This document shows positions 1 to 8,021 of a stretch of 36,031 nucleotides of DNA, piece by piece. Position numbers and translations under genes: made by a program. Position 1 is the stretch's first letter. Every line of letters begins with the position of its first letter. A model generated the notes under the pieces. It had not been told where the DNA came from. It did no database searches and saw nothing but the letters and a program-made list of their open reading frames with translations. Origin of the DNA: JANSWO01 sp964351875 (GTDB lineage: Bacteria > Pseudomonadota > Gammaproteobacteria > Pseudomonadales > Azotimanducaceae); the NCBI GenBank assembly GCA_964351875.1, contig CAYGQC010000024.1:1-36031 (forward strand). The letters run 5' to 3'.

Positions 1-593
1 CGATGAAGCGTCGGGAAGTCTATGCGACAACCGGTTCGCGAATCCGGGTTCGCTTTTTCGGCGGCTGGGAATACGAGGCGGATGACGTGAACTCGCCGGC
101 GTATCTCGATACAGCCTACCGCTCCGGCGTACCGATGGGTGGCGACCTGACTCGTGGACCTAAAGACCGAGCACCGTCGTTCATGGTGGTCGCCAGCAAG
201 GACCCTGATGGCGCAAACCTGGATCGAGTGCAGATCGTGAAAGGCTGGCTTGAGCGTGACGGCTCGCTTGAAGAAAAGGTTTATGACGTGGTCTGGTCTG
301 GCAGTCGAGAGATTGATCCTGAATCGGGCAAGCTGCCGGCCGTTGGGTCTACCGTAGACGTTGCGAAAGCCACCTACACGAACGCTATCGGCGGTGCTGA
401 TCTGGCAACGGTTTGGCAAGACCCGGATTTTGATCCGAAGCAGAGGGCGTTCTACTACGCTCGTGTTCTGGAGATCCCGCGCCCGCGCTGGACCACAATC
501 GACGCGGCATACTTCGACGTGGAACTGCCCGATGAAGTGCCGCGCGCTATCCAGGATCGCGCCTATACCTCCCCTATCTGGTATACGCCTTGA
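1..593 (+). CDS. DUF3604 domain protein, C-terminal part (5' truncated)
   Basis: Only the last ~197 codons are present; the frame is open at the window edge, so the ATG at 3 is probably internal. The end of the protein, with motifs such as AYRSGVPMGGDL, APSFMVVASKDPDG and the terminal AYTSPIWYTP, matches my recollection of the C-terminus of DUF3604 proteins, large proteins of unknown function. No catalytic residues can be assigned from this fragment. It is followed after 10 nt by a parvulin-type isomerase gene and then a HupE/UreJ-like gene, all on the same strand, so it is probably the first gene visible of a three-gene operon. Family call fairly sure; function unknown. Confidence 0.8.
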   Translation, partial: MKRREVYATTGSRIRVRFFGGWEYEADDVNSPAYLDTAYRSGVPMGGDLTRGPKDRAPSFMVVASKDPDGANLDRVQIVKGWLERDGSLEEKVYDVVWSGSREIDPESGKLPAVGSTVDVAKATYTNAIGGADLATVWQDPDFDPKQRAFYYARVLEIPRPRWTTIDAAYFDVELPDEVPRAIQDRAYTSPIWYTP

Positions 594-603
594 GCGTTGC
601 TCC

Positions 604-1536
604 TTGACTACAGACGAGAGCCCGGAAGGGCTCGCTGGTTGGCTGCGAGACCCGCTCTTTTTCTTCCTGATCGCAAGCCTGCTGGTCTACCTGCTTTATG
701 CCTGGGTTCAACCGGAGAACGAGTCAGAGGCTGCCCTCGATTCCAAAACGATTGTCGTCGATCGACAACGGCTCGAAGAATTTATCTCCTATCGCTCCCG
801 TCTTTTTGACGAGCAGCGCGTAAGTCAGCAGCTGGATGCGATGTCTGAGCAGCAGCGGGGCGATCTCATTAGCGACTATGTTCGAGAAGAGGCGCTGTAT
901 CGAGCGGCAATCGACTTCGGCCTTGAATCCGATGACTACGTTATTCGCCGCCGCCTCGTTCAGAAAATGGATTTCATGGCCGAAGGCGTAGACGGGCCGA
1001 GTGGCGAGCCGGGTGCACAGGCGCTAGCCAGCTATTTTGCCGCCAATGCCGATCGCTATGCGCAACCGGCTAACGCAACGTTTACCCACGTTTTCTTCTC
1101 AAGCTCCTCGCGACCTGCAGCCGAAGCCAAGCAACTCGCGATTGAAGCGCGAGATTCGCTCAATGCGCAGCAGGCGGGCTTTGCTGATGGCATCTCGGTA
1201 GGTGAGCGTTTCGTCTACCAGAACAACTACGTTGAGAGGACCGCGGAGGAGGTTGAGGATCATTTCGGTGCTGATTTCTCGGCGAAGATTTTTTCCGTCT
1301 CGACGGAACAAGGTGCCTGGCTTGGGCCTGTTGAATCCTCCAACGGGTACCACGCGGTCTTCATCGCGGCGCGGGAGTCTGCGCGGCAGGCTGAGCTTGC
1401 GAGCGTACTCCCCAGGGTGCGCAGGGACTTACTTGCCGAGCGCGCGCAAACGAACCGCAGCGAGTTTGCTGATGCGATTGTGTCTCGCTTCACTGTGGAG
1501 ATATCGGCGGAGCTCATGGATTCCGCAGGCACGTGA
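604..1536 (+). CDS. Membrane-anchored parvulin-type peptidyl-prolyl isomerase
   Basis: The reading frame is open far upstream but that part overlaps the DUF3604 gene. I chose the TTG at 604, which gives 310 residues; an ATG at 532 is the alternative. There is a short cytoplasmic start, one transmembrane helix at about residues 18-35, a helical SurA/PpiD-like linker with the EEALYRAAIDFGL type motif (~95-107), and a parvulin-like domain at ~155-275 beginning near ATFTHVFFSS. The expected role is prolyl isomerisation or chaperoning of exported proteins on the periplasmic side. Its stop overlaps the next start by GTGA, which implies translational coupling with the HupE/UreJ-like gene. The domain is divergent, so enzymatic activity is not certain. 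Confidence 0.75.
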   Translation: MTTDESPEGLAGWLRDPLFFFLIASLLVYLLYAWVQPENESEAALDSKTIVVDRQRLEEFISYRSRLFDEQRVSQQLDAMSEQQRGDLISDYVREEALYRAAIDFGLESDDYVIRRRLVQKMDFMAEGVDGPSGEPGAQALASYFAANADRYAQPANATFTHVFFSSSSRPAAEAKQLAIEARDSLNAQQAGFADGISVGERFVYQNNYVERTAEEVEDHFGADFSAKIFSVSTEQGAWLGPVESSNGYHAVFIAARESARQAELASVLPRVRRDLLAERAQTNRSEFADAIVSRFTVEISAELMDSAGT

Positions 1537-2549
1537 CGGTGGCTTCTCGGATCAGGGCGTTCAGCGCGCTCCTGCTGGCCACGTTACTTTTTGGCGAGAC
1601 GGCGAGTGCACATGATTCACGCCCGCTCTACATCGAGCTCGTGCAACTGGATTCGGACAGCTACTCGCTTGCCTGGAAAGCCCCGCCCTCCATTGACGCG
1701 CGCAACCTTCCGGTTGTGACCCTGGAAGGTTGTGACCCTGTGAGTGGCGACCGAGCTGGATCGGGAAGAATCCAATCCCAACCCCGGTTCAGCTCGGATG
1801 CGGTGCTCTACCGATGTGAACGGGGGGGGACTCTCGGCCCAATCGGCATTCGCTACGCGGGCGGCAATCCGTCCCTCGCTACGCTCGTGCGGTGGCAACC
1901 TTCAGACGGGCGAGAAGCGCGCATCATTAGCGCGCCGCCGGACCAGTCGTCAATCGCGCTTGCGAGCCAGCGAGGCTTGCTAAGCACCTTCTCCCAATAC
2001 GCATGGCTGGGTGTGTCCCACATTGCATCCGGCTTCGATCATCTTCTGTTTGTCGCCTGTCTGGTGTTTCTGGCCGGCAGCCTGCGCAAGCTTGTTCTTG
2101 CGATTACCGGGTTCACCATTGCGCACTCGATAACCCTGTCGGCAGCGACGTTCTCGGTGCTCAACCCGCCAATCGCGCCAACCGAGGCGGTGATCGCGCT
2201 CAGCATTCTGTTTCTGGCGGTGGGGCTCTTTCGCAGTCGAGGCGACACCCTCGCCTGGCGTTTCCCGGGTGTTGTCGCGCTCATCTTCGGGCTGTTGCAC
2301 GGCTTCGGATTTGCCTCGGTGCTGTCGGATATCGGGTTGCCTCAGGATGATCGCGCGGCGGCGCTCTTTGCATTCAATGTTGGCGTTGAGCTTGGCCAGC
2401 TCGTGTTTGTCGCTCTCCTGCTCACAGTGCTGGCAGTTGTTCGGCGTTTCCGAGCCATTGACCTGATGGTGCGTCGGTCAGTCGCGTCGTTCGCTGGGCT
2501 GTTGGCCGGTTTCTGGTTCTGGCAGCGCTTGCTGGGCTTTGTGTTGTAA
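1533..2549 (+). CDS. HupE/UreJ-like membrane protein
   Basis: 338 residues from a GTG start whose bases overlap the stop of the isomerase gene. A signal peptide is visible (cleavage probably after TASA, residue 26), followed by a ~125-residue extracytoplasmic part and a C-terminal multi-helix membrane domain from ~155 to the end. The motif HIASGFDHLLFV (H163, D169, H170) and GLLHGFGFAS are typical of HupE/UreJ proteins, which are associated with nickel or cobalt transport. An extracytoplasmic domain before the HupE part is the form commonly annotated as HupE/UreJ_2. A run of eight G (1822-1829) lies in the coding sequence. Metal specificity is not readable. Confidence 0.82.
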   Translation: MTVASRIRAFSALLLATLLFGETASAHDSRPLYIELVQLDSDSYSLAWKAPPSIDARNLPVVTLEGCDPVSGDRAGSGRIQSQPRFSSDAVLYRCERGGTLGPIGIRYAGGNPSLATLVRWQPSDGREARIISAPPDQSSIALASQRGLLSTFSQYAWLGVSHIASGFDHLLFVACLVFLAGSLRKLVLAITGFTIAHSITLSAATFSVLNPPIAPTEAVIALSILFLAVGLFRSRGDTLAWRFPGVVALIFGLLHGFGFASVLSDIGLPQDDRAAALFAFNVGVELGQLVFVALLLTVLAVVRRFRAIDLMVRRSVASFAGLLAGFWFWQRLLGFVL

Positions 2550-2676
2550 CGATTCCACACTATCGATGCGCACAGCCGGGCTATAGCCGCGGGAATCTGT
2601 CACCCTCTCTCGCCTCGAATTTACTGGCTTCAAACATGACTGCAATCCGCGACTCGTTCAGCCTTCGGCTTGGCCA

Positions 2677-4035
2677 ATGACGCCAGATGTTGATGACCTC
2701 TGGTTGCTGCCGCTCGGCGGCTGCGGCGAGATCGGGATGAACATGAACCTTTATGGCCATGACGGTCGCTGGTTGATGGTGGATTGCGGGATTACCTTCG
2801 CCCGGCCAGGAGAGACCGCGCCGCATGTGCAGATGCCAGATCCGGACTTCATCGAGCAGAGGCGAGAGTCGCTCGTCGGTTTGTTGATCACTCATGCGCA
2901 TGAAGATCACGTCGGTGCTGTCGCACACCTGTGGTCTCGCATTCGGTGCCCAATCTATGCCACGGCCTTTGCGGCCATACTCGCGCGGCGAAAGCTGGCC
3001 GAGATGAATTTGCTTGAGAAGGCAGAGGTCATTGTCATCGAGCCGGGTAGCGAGCAGCAGCTTGCGGGTTTTTCCATCCGCTGGCTGAACATCACCCACT
3101 CCACACCGCAATCCCAAGCGCTGTTGATTCGGACGAGTGCCGGCGCTGTGTTTCATACCGGTGATTGGAAACTGGATCCGCAACCGGTTGTCGGGCCATC
3201 TGCATCCGCGCAGGATCTGGCAGCTCAACTCGACGTACCGATTGCGGCGATGGTGTGTGATTCGACCAACGCCATGGAAAACGGCCGCAGCACGAGTGAA
3301 GGTGAGTTGTATGACGGTTTGCTCGACGTGGTCGGTGCGGCCAACGGCCGAGTTGTGGTTGGTTGTTTCGGGAGCAATGTTGCGCGGCTGATCACGTTGG
3401 CTCGGGTTGCTCGAGCATCCGGTCGCTATCCCGGCCTGTACGGCCGCTCTCTCATTCAGTACCACGCGGCCGCGAAAGCGTGTGGCCTGCTAGACCCTGC
3501 TGATACGCTGGTCGACGGCAGGCACCTCGGCTATCTGCCGCCGGAGGAGGTTCTCGCCGTCGCAACTGGGAGTCAGGGAGAGCCGAGGGCTGCCTTACAC
3601 CGGCTGTCTCTGGGCAATCACCCTGACATGGAGCTTGCTCGCGGGGACACGGTCATTTTGAGTTCTCGGACCATTCCGGGGAACGAAGAGGCGGTCACTG
3701 TCCTATGTGATCGCTTTGACAAAATGGGCGTTGAGGTTGTTCGCTCCGAAACCTGTAACAGGCCCATTCACGCATCCGGTCATCCGGCTCGGGATGAGTT
3801 GGCCGAACTGTATCGCGCGGTTTCTCCATCGATAGCCATACCGGTACATGGAGAAGACGAGCATATGGCGGCAAACGCGGATGTGGCGCGCGCTAACGGT
3901 GTGCCGAGACAGATGCTGGGTCATAACGGTGATCTGTTCATGTTGGCGCCGGTGCCCGGCATCCGGCGTGGTGCGGTTGCCACCGGACGGCTGGGCCTGG
4001 ATCGTGGCCAGTTGGTGACTGTCAACGCTGACTGA
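2677..4035 (+). CDS. Ribonuclease J-like metallo-beta-lactamase/beta-CASP protein, short form
   Basis: 452 residues. The metal-binding motif THAHEDH is at residues 72-78 (H73, H75, D77, H78). Further RNase J landmarks are the N-terminal PLGGCGEIGMN, FHTGDWKLDP, CDSTNA, the beta-CASP segment around SSRTIPGNEEAV, ASGHPARDEL and PVHGEDEH. RNase J enzymes combine 5'-3' exo- and endonuclease activity on RNA in the cytoplasm. The usual length is about 550 residues; this protein stops shortly after the second half of the lactamase domain, so the C-terminal domain is missing. The gene appears single, with no clear Shine-Dalgarno sequence before the ATG. A less specific MBL-fold hydrolase is the alternative, but the beta-CASP motifs favour RNase J. 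Confidence 0.82.
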   Translation: MTPDVDDLWLLPLGGCGEIGMNMNLYGHDGRWLMVDCGITFARPGETAPHVQMPDPDFIEQRRESLVGLLITHAHEDHVGAVAHLWSRIRCPIYATAFAAILARRKLAEMNLLEKAEVIVIEPGSEQQLAGFSIRWLNITHSTPQSQALLIRTSAGAVFHTGDWKLDPQPVVGPSASAQDLAAQLDVPIAAMVCDSTNAMENGRSTSEGELYDGLLDVVGAANGRVVVGCFGSNVARLITLARVARASGRYPGLYGRSLIQYHAAAKACGLLDPADTLVDGRHLGYLPPEEVLAVATGSQGEPRAALHRLSLGNHPDMELARGDTVILSSRTIPGNEEAVTVLCDRFDKMGVEVVRSETCNRPIHASGHPARDELAELYRAVSPSIAIPVHGEDEHMAANADVARANGVPRQMLGHNGDLFMLAPVPGIRRGAVATGRLGLDRGQLVTVNAD

Positions 4036-4098
4036 CCACCTGAGCTGCGTTATCGTATCCCCGATGTCGAGCAACCCTTCTCTGTTGGAGATGCGCCC

Positions 4099-4638
4099 AT
4101 GGATTCTAACGCTGCCTCGCTGCCTCGCTCGCTGCGCCGATTTGGCTTCGCGCCTTTGGTCCTGGTTGCGGCTTGTATCGCCTTCGGAATGCCAGCTTCC
4201 GCAGCGGAACCCATTAAAGTAGCAGCAGACATCCCGTACTCACCCCAGGCGCGCATTGCCTACAACGTGTTGAGCGAATGCACGGATATTGGGACGAAGC
4301 TGTCCAAATTTCTGGTGCAGTTCGGCAAGAAGCGAGGGCTCGAATTCGACGTAGTCGAATCTCTGGATACGACAGTCGAAGGCGGTGTGTTGATGGTCGA
4401 GATCGATGATGCCGTCAGCCGAGGCAGCGCGATGATCGGGCACGCCAAATTCATGCAGGCAACCGCGGTTTTGTACAAAGACGGCGATCGTGTCGCGAGC
4501 CAAACATTCACTCGGGATTCGATGGGCGGGCTTTTCGGTGAGTACAAGAGTTCTTGTTCTGTTCTCGGGCGCAATTCCAAAGCGCTCGGGAAAGATATCG
4601 CCAATTGGCTGTCATCCCAGCGTGGCGCACTGATGTAG
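4099..4638 (+). CDS. Secreted protein of unknown function
   Basis: 179 residues beginning with a clear signal peptide: basic start, hydrophobic stretch ~19-32, cleavage probably after PASA near residue 35. The mature part (~144 residues) has two cysteines (in SECTDIG and SSCSVLG) that could form a disulfide, and it ends in an amphipathic helix. A purine-rich GGAGA lies about 8 nt before the ATG. I do not recognise the family; the layout resembles small periplasmic proteins of the DUF4410 kind, but that is only an impression. It stands alone between the RNase J-like gene and the crotonase gene, both on the same strand. Confidence 0.65.
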   Translation: MDSNAASLPRSLRRFGFAPLVLVAACIAFGMPASAAEPIKVAADIPYSPQARIAYNVLSECTDIGTKLSKFLVQFGKKRGLEFDVVESLDTTVEGGVLMVEIDDAVSRGSAMIGHAKFMQATAVLYKDGDRVASQTFTRDSMGGLFGEYKSSCSVLGRNSKALGKDIANWLSSQRGALM

Positions 4639-4732
4639 CTTCCCACTTGGCAATTGAATCGGGAATCTCGCGTCGATTCGGTAGGCGGTGAAACGATAAA
4701 ATGCGGGCGTGCCTGAGTTCACGGGGGAGAGC

Positions 4733-5530
4733 ATGGCGACATACGAAACACTTCTGATAGAGAAAGACGGCGCGGTTGACTGGCTGACATTGAATCGGCC
4801 GGACGCATTGAATTCCATTAGCCTTACGATGGTTACCGAGCTACGCGACTATTTTGGAGCGCTCGCGGAAGACGAGAGTGTGCGCATTGTCGTGATGCGC
4901 GGCGCTGGCAAAGCGTTCTGCGCCGGCCTCGACATTAAGGATGCCCAGACCCGAAACGAGCAGCCGTTCGGTGGTGGTATGGGTTTTCAGGGTTACCTGG
5001 CGGAGGTCTACATTCGCATGCGCCGTTGCCCGCAACCGATTGTCTCGCTGGTGCAGGGCCCAGCCTGTGGCGGAGGCTTCTCGTTTGTGCTCGCGTCGGA
5101 CATTCGCATCGCAGGAGAAAGCGCTCGTATGAACGCAGCATTCATTCGGATTGGCTTGTCCGCGTGCGACATGGGTTCCAGCTATTTTCTGCCAAGGCTC
5201 GTCGGCACGTCGGTGGCATCCGAGCTCATGCTCACGGGACGCTTCATACACGCGGACCGCGCGCTCCGCACGGGGCTCGTCTCAGAAGTCGTGCCAGATG
5301 ATCAGCTGGCGGAAGCCGCCAAGCCCTACCTGCAAGAAATGCTAACCACATCACCCATGGGGCTTCGGCTCACCAAAGAAGGGTTGAATGTGGCGATCGA
5401 TGCCGCCGGGCTGGAAGCGGCGATGGCCATCGAAAATCGCAATCAGCTTATGTGCTCGCGAACCAGTGATGCGAAAGAAGGAATGATGGCCTTTCTCGAA
5501 AAGCGCGATCCGGTGTACACCGGTCGGTAG
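4733..5530 (+). CDS. Crotonase-superfamily (enoyl-CoA hydratase/isomerase-like) protein
   Basis: 265 residues from the ATG at 4733, chosen because GGGGGAGA lies just upstream; a GTG at 4709 would add 8 residues. The crotonase fold is clear: NRPDALNSIS, the oxyanion-hole segments AFCAGLDIK (61-69) and GPACGGG (109-115), and RLVGTSVASELMLTGR. The two glutamates of classical hydratases (E144 and E164 of the rat enzyme) align with S117 and F137, so ordinary hydration is doubtful; D146 in SACDMG is a candidate catalytic acid. Two acyl-CoA dehydrogenase genes follow on the same strand, 56 and 22 nt apart, which suggests one beta-oxidation-type operon. Confidence 0.88.
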   Translation: MATYETLLIEKDGAVDWLTLNRPDALNSISLTMVTELRDYFGALAEDESVRIVVMRGAGKAFCAGLDIKDAQTRNEQPFGGGMGFQGYLAEVYIRMRRCPQPIVSLVQGPACGGGFSFVLASDIRIAGESARMNAAFIRIGLSACDMGSSYFLPRLVGTSVASELMLTGRFIHADRALRTGLVSEVVPDDQLAEAAKPYLQEMLTTSPMGLRLTKEGLNVAIDAAGLEAAMAIENRNQLMCSRTSDAKEGMMAFLEKRDPVYTGR

Positions 5531-5586
5531 GCTCGAGATGCAGCGGCTAACAGCAAACAAGTTGAAGAACGAAATAGGAAACCCTC

Positions 5587-6711
5587 GTGAACTTTGATTT
5601 CTCCGAAGATGAAAAACTGGTGGCTGATCAGGTGCAGCGGCTGCTGTCGGATCACTGCTCTACTGCTGTAGTGCGCGATGTGCTGGAAGGCCGGGCTCAG
5701 TTCGCCGAAGCAGCCTGGCAGGGCCTTGTAGAAATGGGCCTGCCGGGTACTTCGATACCCGAAAGCTATGGCGGTGTTGAAGCCGGATATCTGACGTTGT
5801 GTCTGGTGGCGCAGCAACTGGGCGCTCATGTCGCACCGACGCCGTTTTCCTCGTCGGTTTACCTGGCGACCGAAGCGATATTGCAGTTTGCGAGCGAAGC
5901 GCAGAAGGGCGAGTGGCTGCCGAAGCTGGCGGCTGGTGAGGTTGTCGGCACTCTGGCAGTGAACGAGACGACCGAAGAAGCGAGCCAAGGCAATATCTCG
6001 GCTGAAGTCTCAGACGGCTTGTTGAGTGGTCACAAATTGATCGTTGCGGACGGGCTCAATGCGGACATCGCGATCGTTGTTGCGGCAGGGAAAGGTGACG
6101 GGCTCGGGTTCTATCTGGCGGACCTGCGGCACGAATCGGTACAGCGTAGCGCAATTGAAACCGTCGATCCGACGACAGCGTCGGCCACAATGACCTTCGA
6201 CCAGACGCCCGTCGAATTGATCGGCAAGGCCGGACAGGGCTGGAAAAATCTGCAGCGGCTGTACGATCGAGCAGCCGTGTTGTTTGCCTTTGAGCAGATT
6301 GGTGGTGCGCAAAGCGCGCTGGATATGGCAGTCGGTTACGCTCAGGAGCGTTTCGCCTTTGGCCGTCCGATCGGCTCTTTCCAGGCGCTAAAACACATGA
6401 TGGCTGATATGTACGTTGCGCTGAAGCTCGCGGAGTCCAACTGTTACTACGCCGCGTGGGCGCTTGCGTCCGACTCTGCGGATCTGCCGTTGGCAGCGGC
6501 AACGGCCCGCGTGTCGGCCACCCAGGCCTATCAGCTCTGCTCGAGAGACAATATTCAGGTGCACGGCGGTATGGGATTTACCTGGGAATTCGACTGTCAT
6601 CTGTATTACAGACGATCGAACTATCTGGCCCTGCAACTCGGCGGCCTCGCAGCCTGGGAGGACAGGCTTGTCGATGCCCTGCCACTCGGCGACTCACCCG
6701 AAGCTGCATAG
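5587..6711 (+). CDS. Acyl-CoA dehydrogenase, first of an adjacent pair
   Basis: 374 residues from a GTG start preceded by AGGAAA. The acyl-CoA dehydrogenase layout is recognisable: N-terminal helical domain, middle beta domain, and C-terminal helical domain with FAFGRPIGSFQALKHMMADMY and QVHGGMGFTWEFDCHLYYRR near residues 322-341. The family removes two hydrogens from acyl-CoA with FAD and passes electrons to ETF. The TWE-D-H-Y-RR end resembles subunits such as FadE28 of actinobacterial steroid-degrading heterotetramers (known from that family, not tested here). It sits between the crotonase gene and a second, dissimilar dehydrogenase, so a two-subunit enzyme is plausible. Confidence 0.9.
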   Translation: MNFDFSEDEKLVADQVQRLLSDHCSTAVVRDVLEGRAQFAEAAWQGLVEMGLPGTSIPESYGGVEAGYLTLCLVAQQLGAHVAPTPFSSSVYLATEAILQFASEAQKGEWLPKLAAGEVVGTLAVNETTEEASQGNISAEVSDGLLSGHKLIVADGLNADIAIVVAAGKGDGLGFYLADLRHESVQRSAIETVDPTTASATMTFDQTPVELIGKAGQGWKNLQRLYDRAAVLFAFEQIGGAQSALDMAVGYAQERFAFGRPIGSFQALKHMMADMYVALKLAESNCYYAAWALASDSADLPLAAATARVSATQAYQLCSRDNIQVHGGMGFTWEFDCHLYYRRSNYLALQLGGLAAWEDRLVDALPLGDSPEAA

Positions 6712-6733
6712 CCACCCGATCAAGGAGATAACG

Positions 6734-7975
6734 ATGGATTTCAACGACACAACAGAAGAAGCGGCGTTCCGAGCCGAAGCTCGAGCCTGGATCGCGGCTA
6801 ATGCGCCCGCACATCTTGCCGGACCGCTCAACTCGAGCACCTTTGGCGGCATCAACACGGGTGGCGAAGATCCGCTAGCTGCTGCCAAGTCATGGCAAAA
6901 GAAGAAGGCGGACGGTGGTTGGGCCTGTCTGCAATGGCCAACCGAATACGGTGGCCGCGGAGCGACTCCCATCCAGAGTGTTATCTGGAGCCAGGAAGAG
7001 GGTGTCTACGGCAAGCTTTCCGGCACGTTCATCATCGGCCAGGGTATGTGCGGGCCGACGCTCATCGCCTTCGCGAGTGAAGATCACAAGCGCCGCTTTC
7101 TGCCAAAACTCGCCAGTGGTGAAGAAATCTGGTGCCAGTTGTTCTCGGAGCCTGTTGCGGGTTCTGATCTGGCCGGGCTTCGAACGAAGGCGGAAAAGGA
7201 CGGTGATGACTGGGTAATCAATGGCCAGAAGATCTGGACCTCTGGCGCCCAGCATTCGGATTACGGGATTCTAATTACGCGTACGGATCCCACCGTGGCC
7301 AAGCACAAAGGCCTGACCATGTTCTTTCTGGATATGAAATCCCCAGGAGTTGATATCCGGCCGATCAAACAGGTGAACGGCCAGAGCGGCTTCAACGAAG
7401 TTTATTTCGACAATGTCCGTATTCCGGACGCCCAACGGCTCGGCGACGTGGGTAACGGTTGGCAGGTTTCTCTCACTACACTGATGAACGAGCGGCTCGC
7501 CATCGGCGGCAGCATCGCAACTGGCGTACCCGAAGTGCGTGAGCTCGTTGAATCGCTGAACATGGGCCCGGGCAGAGCCATCGATAATCCAGCCGTGCGC
7601 TCTAAGCTGGCCGACTGGTACGCCAAATCTGCTGGTCTGAAAAATACCGCTGCCCGATCGCTCACCGCGCTATCGAAAGGCGACGTGCCGGGTCCGGAAA
7701 ACTCAATCGGCAAGCTGGTTGTGGGCGGCATGATGCAGGACATCGCGAAGTTTGCGATGGATATTCAGGGCTTCGGTTCGCTGGTTACTGATCCTGCGGT
7801 CGCAGAAGGCAATGCCCGTTTCCAGGCGATGTTGCTGCGCTCACCAGCCATTCGCATAGAAGGCGGTACGGATCAGATTCTGCGCAACATCATCGCGGAA
7901 CGGGTGCTCGGACTGCCGTCCGACATGCGAGCCGACAAAGGCTTGCCATACAACGAGATCCCGACCGGCAGCTAA
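6734..7975 (+). CDS. Acyl-CoA dehydrogenase, second of an adjacent pair
   Basis: 413 residues from the ATG at 6734, fixed by AAGGAG 6-12 nt upstream; the open frame runs further 5' but only over the preceding gene. Landmarks are WCQLFSEPVAGSDLAGLRTKA (FAD/substrate domain), INGQKIWTSGAQHSDY, and the C-terminal GGTDQILRNIIAERVLGLP. It is a full-length FAD-dependent dehydrogenase of the kind whose C-terminus carries the RNII-ER-LGLP signature. The gene follows its partner by 22 nt and ends convergently against the transporter gene on the other strand (46 nt apart). Substrate unknown; a large CoA thioester is an inference from context. Confidence 0.92.
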   Translation: MDFNDTTEEAAFRAEARAWIAANAPAHLAGPLNSSTFGGINTGGEDPLAAAKSWQKKKADGGWACLQWPTEYGGRGATPIQSVIWSQEEGVYGKLSGTFIIGQGMCGPTLIAFASEDHKRRFLPKLASGEEIWCQLFSEPVAGSDLAGLRTKAEKDGDDWVINGQKIWTSGAQHSDYGILITRTDPTVAKHKGLTMFFLDMKSPGVDIRPIKQVNGQSGFNEVYFDNVRIPDAQRLGDVGNGWQVSLTTLMNERLAIGGSIATGVPEVRELVESLNMGPGRAIDNPAVRSKLADWYAKSAGLKNTAARSLTALSKGDVPGPENSIGKLVVGGMMQDIAKFAMDIQGFGSLVTDPAVAEGNARFQAMLLRSPAIRIEGGTDQILRNIIAERVLGLPSDMRADKGLPYNEIPTGS

Positions 7976-8021
7976 CTGTTCGTGTGCTTGCGCAACGGTA
8001 CGCGCCGCCAGCGATGTGAAC

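Noticed and set aside
2581..3465. 294-codon open frame antisense to the RNase J-like gene
   Set aside because: It mirrors the codon structure of the opposite gene and shows no domain; a shadow frame.
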